Assembly (NCBI GenBank): GCA_946886245.1 | Contig: CAMPIF010000011.1 | Location: forward strand, 1-22,398 | Direction of reading: 5' to 3' | Length of the DNA stretch: 22,398 nucleotides | Source of the DNA: Ectopseudomonas composti | Lineage (GTDB): Bacteria; Pseudomonadota; Gammaproteobacteria; Pseudomonadales; Pseudomonadaceae | In this document: positions 21,970-22,398 of the stretch, piece after piece | Position numbering within the stretch: the stretch's first letter is position 1 | How the letters are laid out: each line of letters begins with the position of its first letter | Notes under the pieces: model-generated | What the model was told of the DNA's origin: nothing | Seen by the model: only the letters and a program-made list of their open reading frames with translations | Database searches by the model: none | Translations under genes and position numbers: made by a program

Positions 21970-22398
21970 GCCGCCCGGCTCCGAGCATGTCCTGGGGTCG
22001 TACCCATTGGTCGAATTCCTCTTCGTTCAGGTAGCCGAGCTGCAGCGCGGCCTGGCGCAGGGTGCTGCCCTCGGCGTAGGCCTTCTTGGCGATCTGTGCA
22101 GCTTTGTCGTAGCCGATGTGGGGGTTGAGCGCGGTCACCAGCATCAGGCCATTCTCCAGGTGTGCGGCCATTTGCGCGGCATCCGGTTGCAGATCGGCGA
22201 CGCAGTGCTGCTGGAAGTTGCGGCAACCATCGGCGAGCAGGCGGATCGATTGCAGCAGGTTATGAATGATCACCGGCTTGAACACGTTCAGCTGCAGGTG
22301 GCCCTGGCTGGCGGCGAAGCTGATGGTGGCATCGTTGCCCAGTACCTGGCAGGCGAGCATCGACAGCGCTTCGCATTGGGTCGGGTTGACCTTGCCCG
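21962..22398 (-). CDS. fumC: Class II fumarase, C-terminal part
   Basis: This is the last 145 codons of a fumarate hydratase; the N-terminal part lies beyond the right edge of the window. The visible start [18 protein letters not shown] is the C-terminal half of the class II signature (GSSxMPGKVNP). It is followed by [24 protein letters not shown] and [16 protein letters not shown], as in FumC. The C-terminal fumarase C domain ends with [14 protein letters not shown]. This isozyme is oxygen-stable, lacks an iron-sulfur cluster and works in the TCA cycle in the cytosol. It is the upstream partner of the flavodoxin-fold oxidoreductase. Confidence 0.95.
   Translation of the reverse strand, partial: GKVNPTQCEALSMLACQVLGNDATISFAASQGHLQLNVFKPVIIHNLLQSIRLLADGCRNFQQHCVADLQPDAAQMAAHLENGLMLVTALNPHIGYDKAAQIAKKAYAEGSTLRQAALQLGYLNEEEFDQWVRPQDMLGAGRHD

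Noticed and set aside
21316..22128. Plus-strand open frame of 270 codons
   Set aside because: It is antisense to the oxidoreductase and to fumC, both of which have clear family motifs.

Overview
This window looks like chromosomal DNA of a Pseudomonas species. GC content is high with strong G/C bias at third codon positions. The genes are characteristic: an AmrZ regulator nearly identical in pattern to that of P. aeruginosa lies next to a phosphonate (phn) operon, as I recall from P. aeruginosa, and a tRNA-Arg lies near mgtE. The sodium-pump type oxaloacetate decarboxylase (oadGAB) and the REP-type repeats suggest the P. mendocina/P. stutzeri side of the genus, but that is inference.

Layout. 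(1) 1-600: the 3' end of tRNA-Arg(ACG), its terminator, and a small exported DUF4124-type protein on the minus strand. (2) 917-2359: mgtE, a magnesium channel with a structured leader. (3) 2366-3920, minus: an operon of a short-chain dehydrogenase, a small exported Atu4866-family protein and an exported NTF2-like protein. A divergent AraC-type regulator (4063-4992) is the likely controller. (4) 5194-8397: oadG-oadA-oadB, a biotin-dependent membrane oxaloacetate decarboxylase, closed by a strong bidirectional terminator. (5) 8479-8805, minus: amrZ. (6) 9183-20050: a complete C-P lyase operon, phnCDEFGHIJKLMNP, lacking phnO. (7) 20133-21332: an MFS transporter. Convergent with it are a flavodoxin-fold NAD(P)H oxidoreductase and the 3' part of fumC (minus, running off the window).

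How the genes work together. PhnCDE imports phosphonates. PhnGHIJKL with PhnM converts the alkylphosphonate via triphosphate and 5-phosphoribosyl intermediates, and PhnJ cleaves the C-P bond. PhnP opens the cyclic phosphate and PhnN makes PRPP. A four-unit tandem 11-bp array upstream of phnC resembles a PhoB box. A perfect 12-bp palindrome inside the first codons of phnF resembles a GntR/HutC operator, suggesting a second level of control at phnF.

The most unusual features are in the second half of the phn operon. An 84-bp REPIN-like element is inserted in frame inside phnN. A 15-bp tandem repeat adds pentapeptides to PhnP. About 200 bp of two unrelated inverted-repeat families separate phnK from phnL, where almost every other junction overlaps. 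Separately, OadA carries Gln at position 207, where characterised family members have a metal-binding His. I found no clearly new multi-gene system. The novelty is in repeat insertion and regulation.
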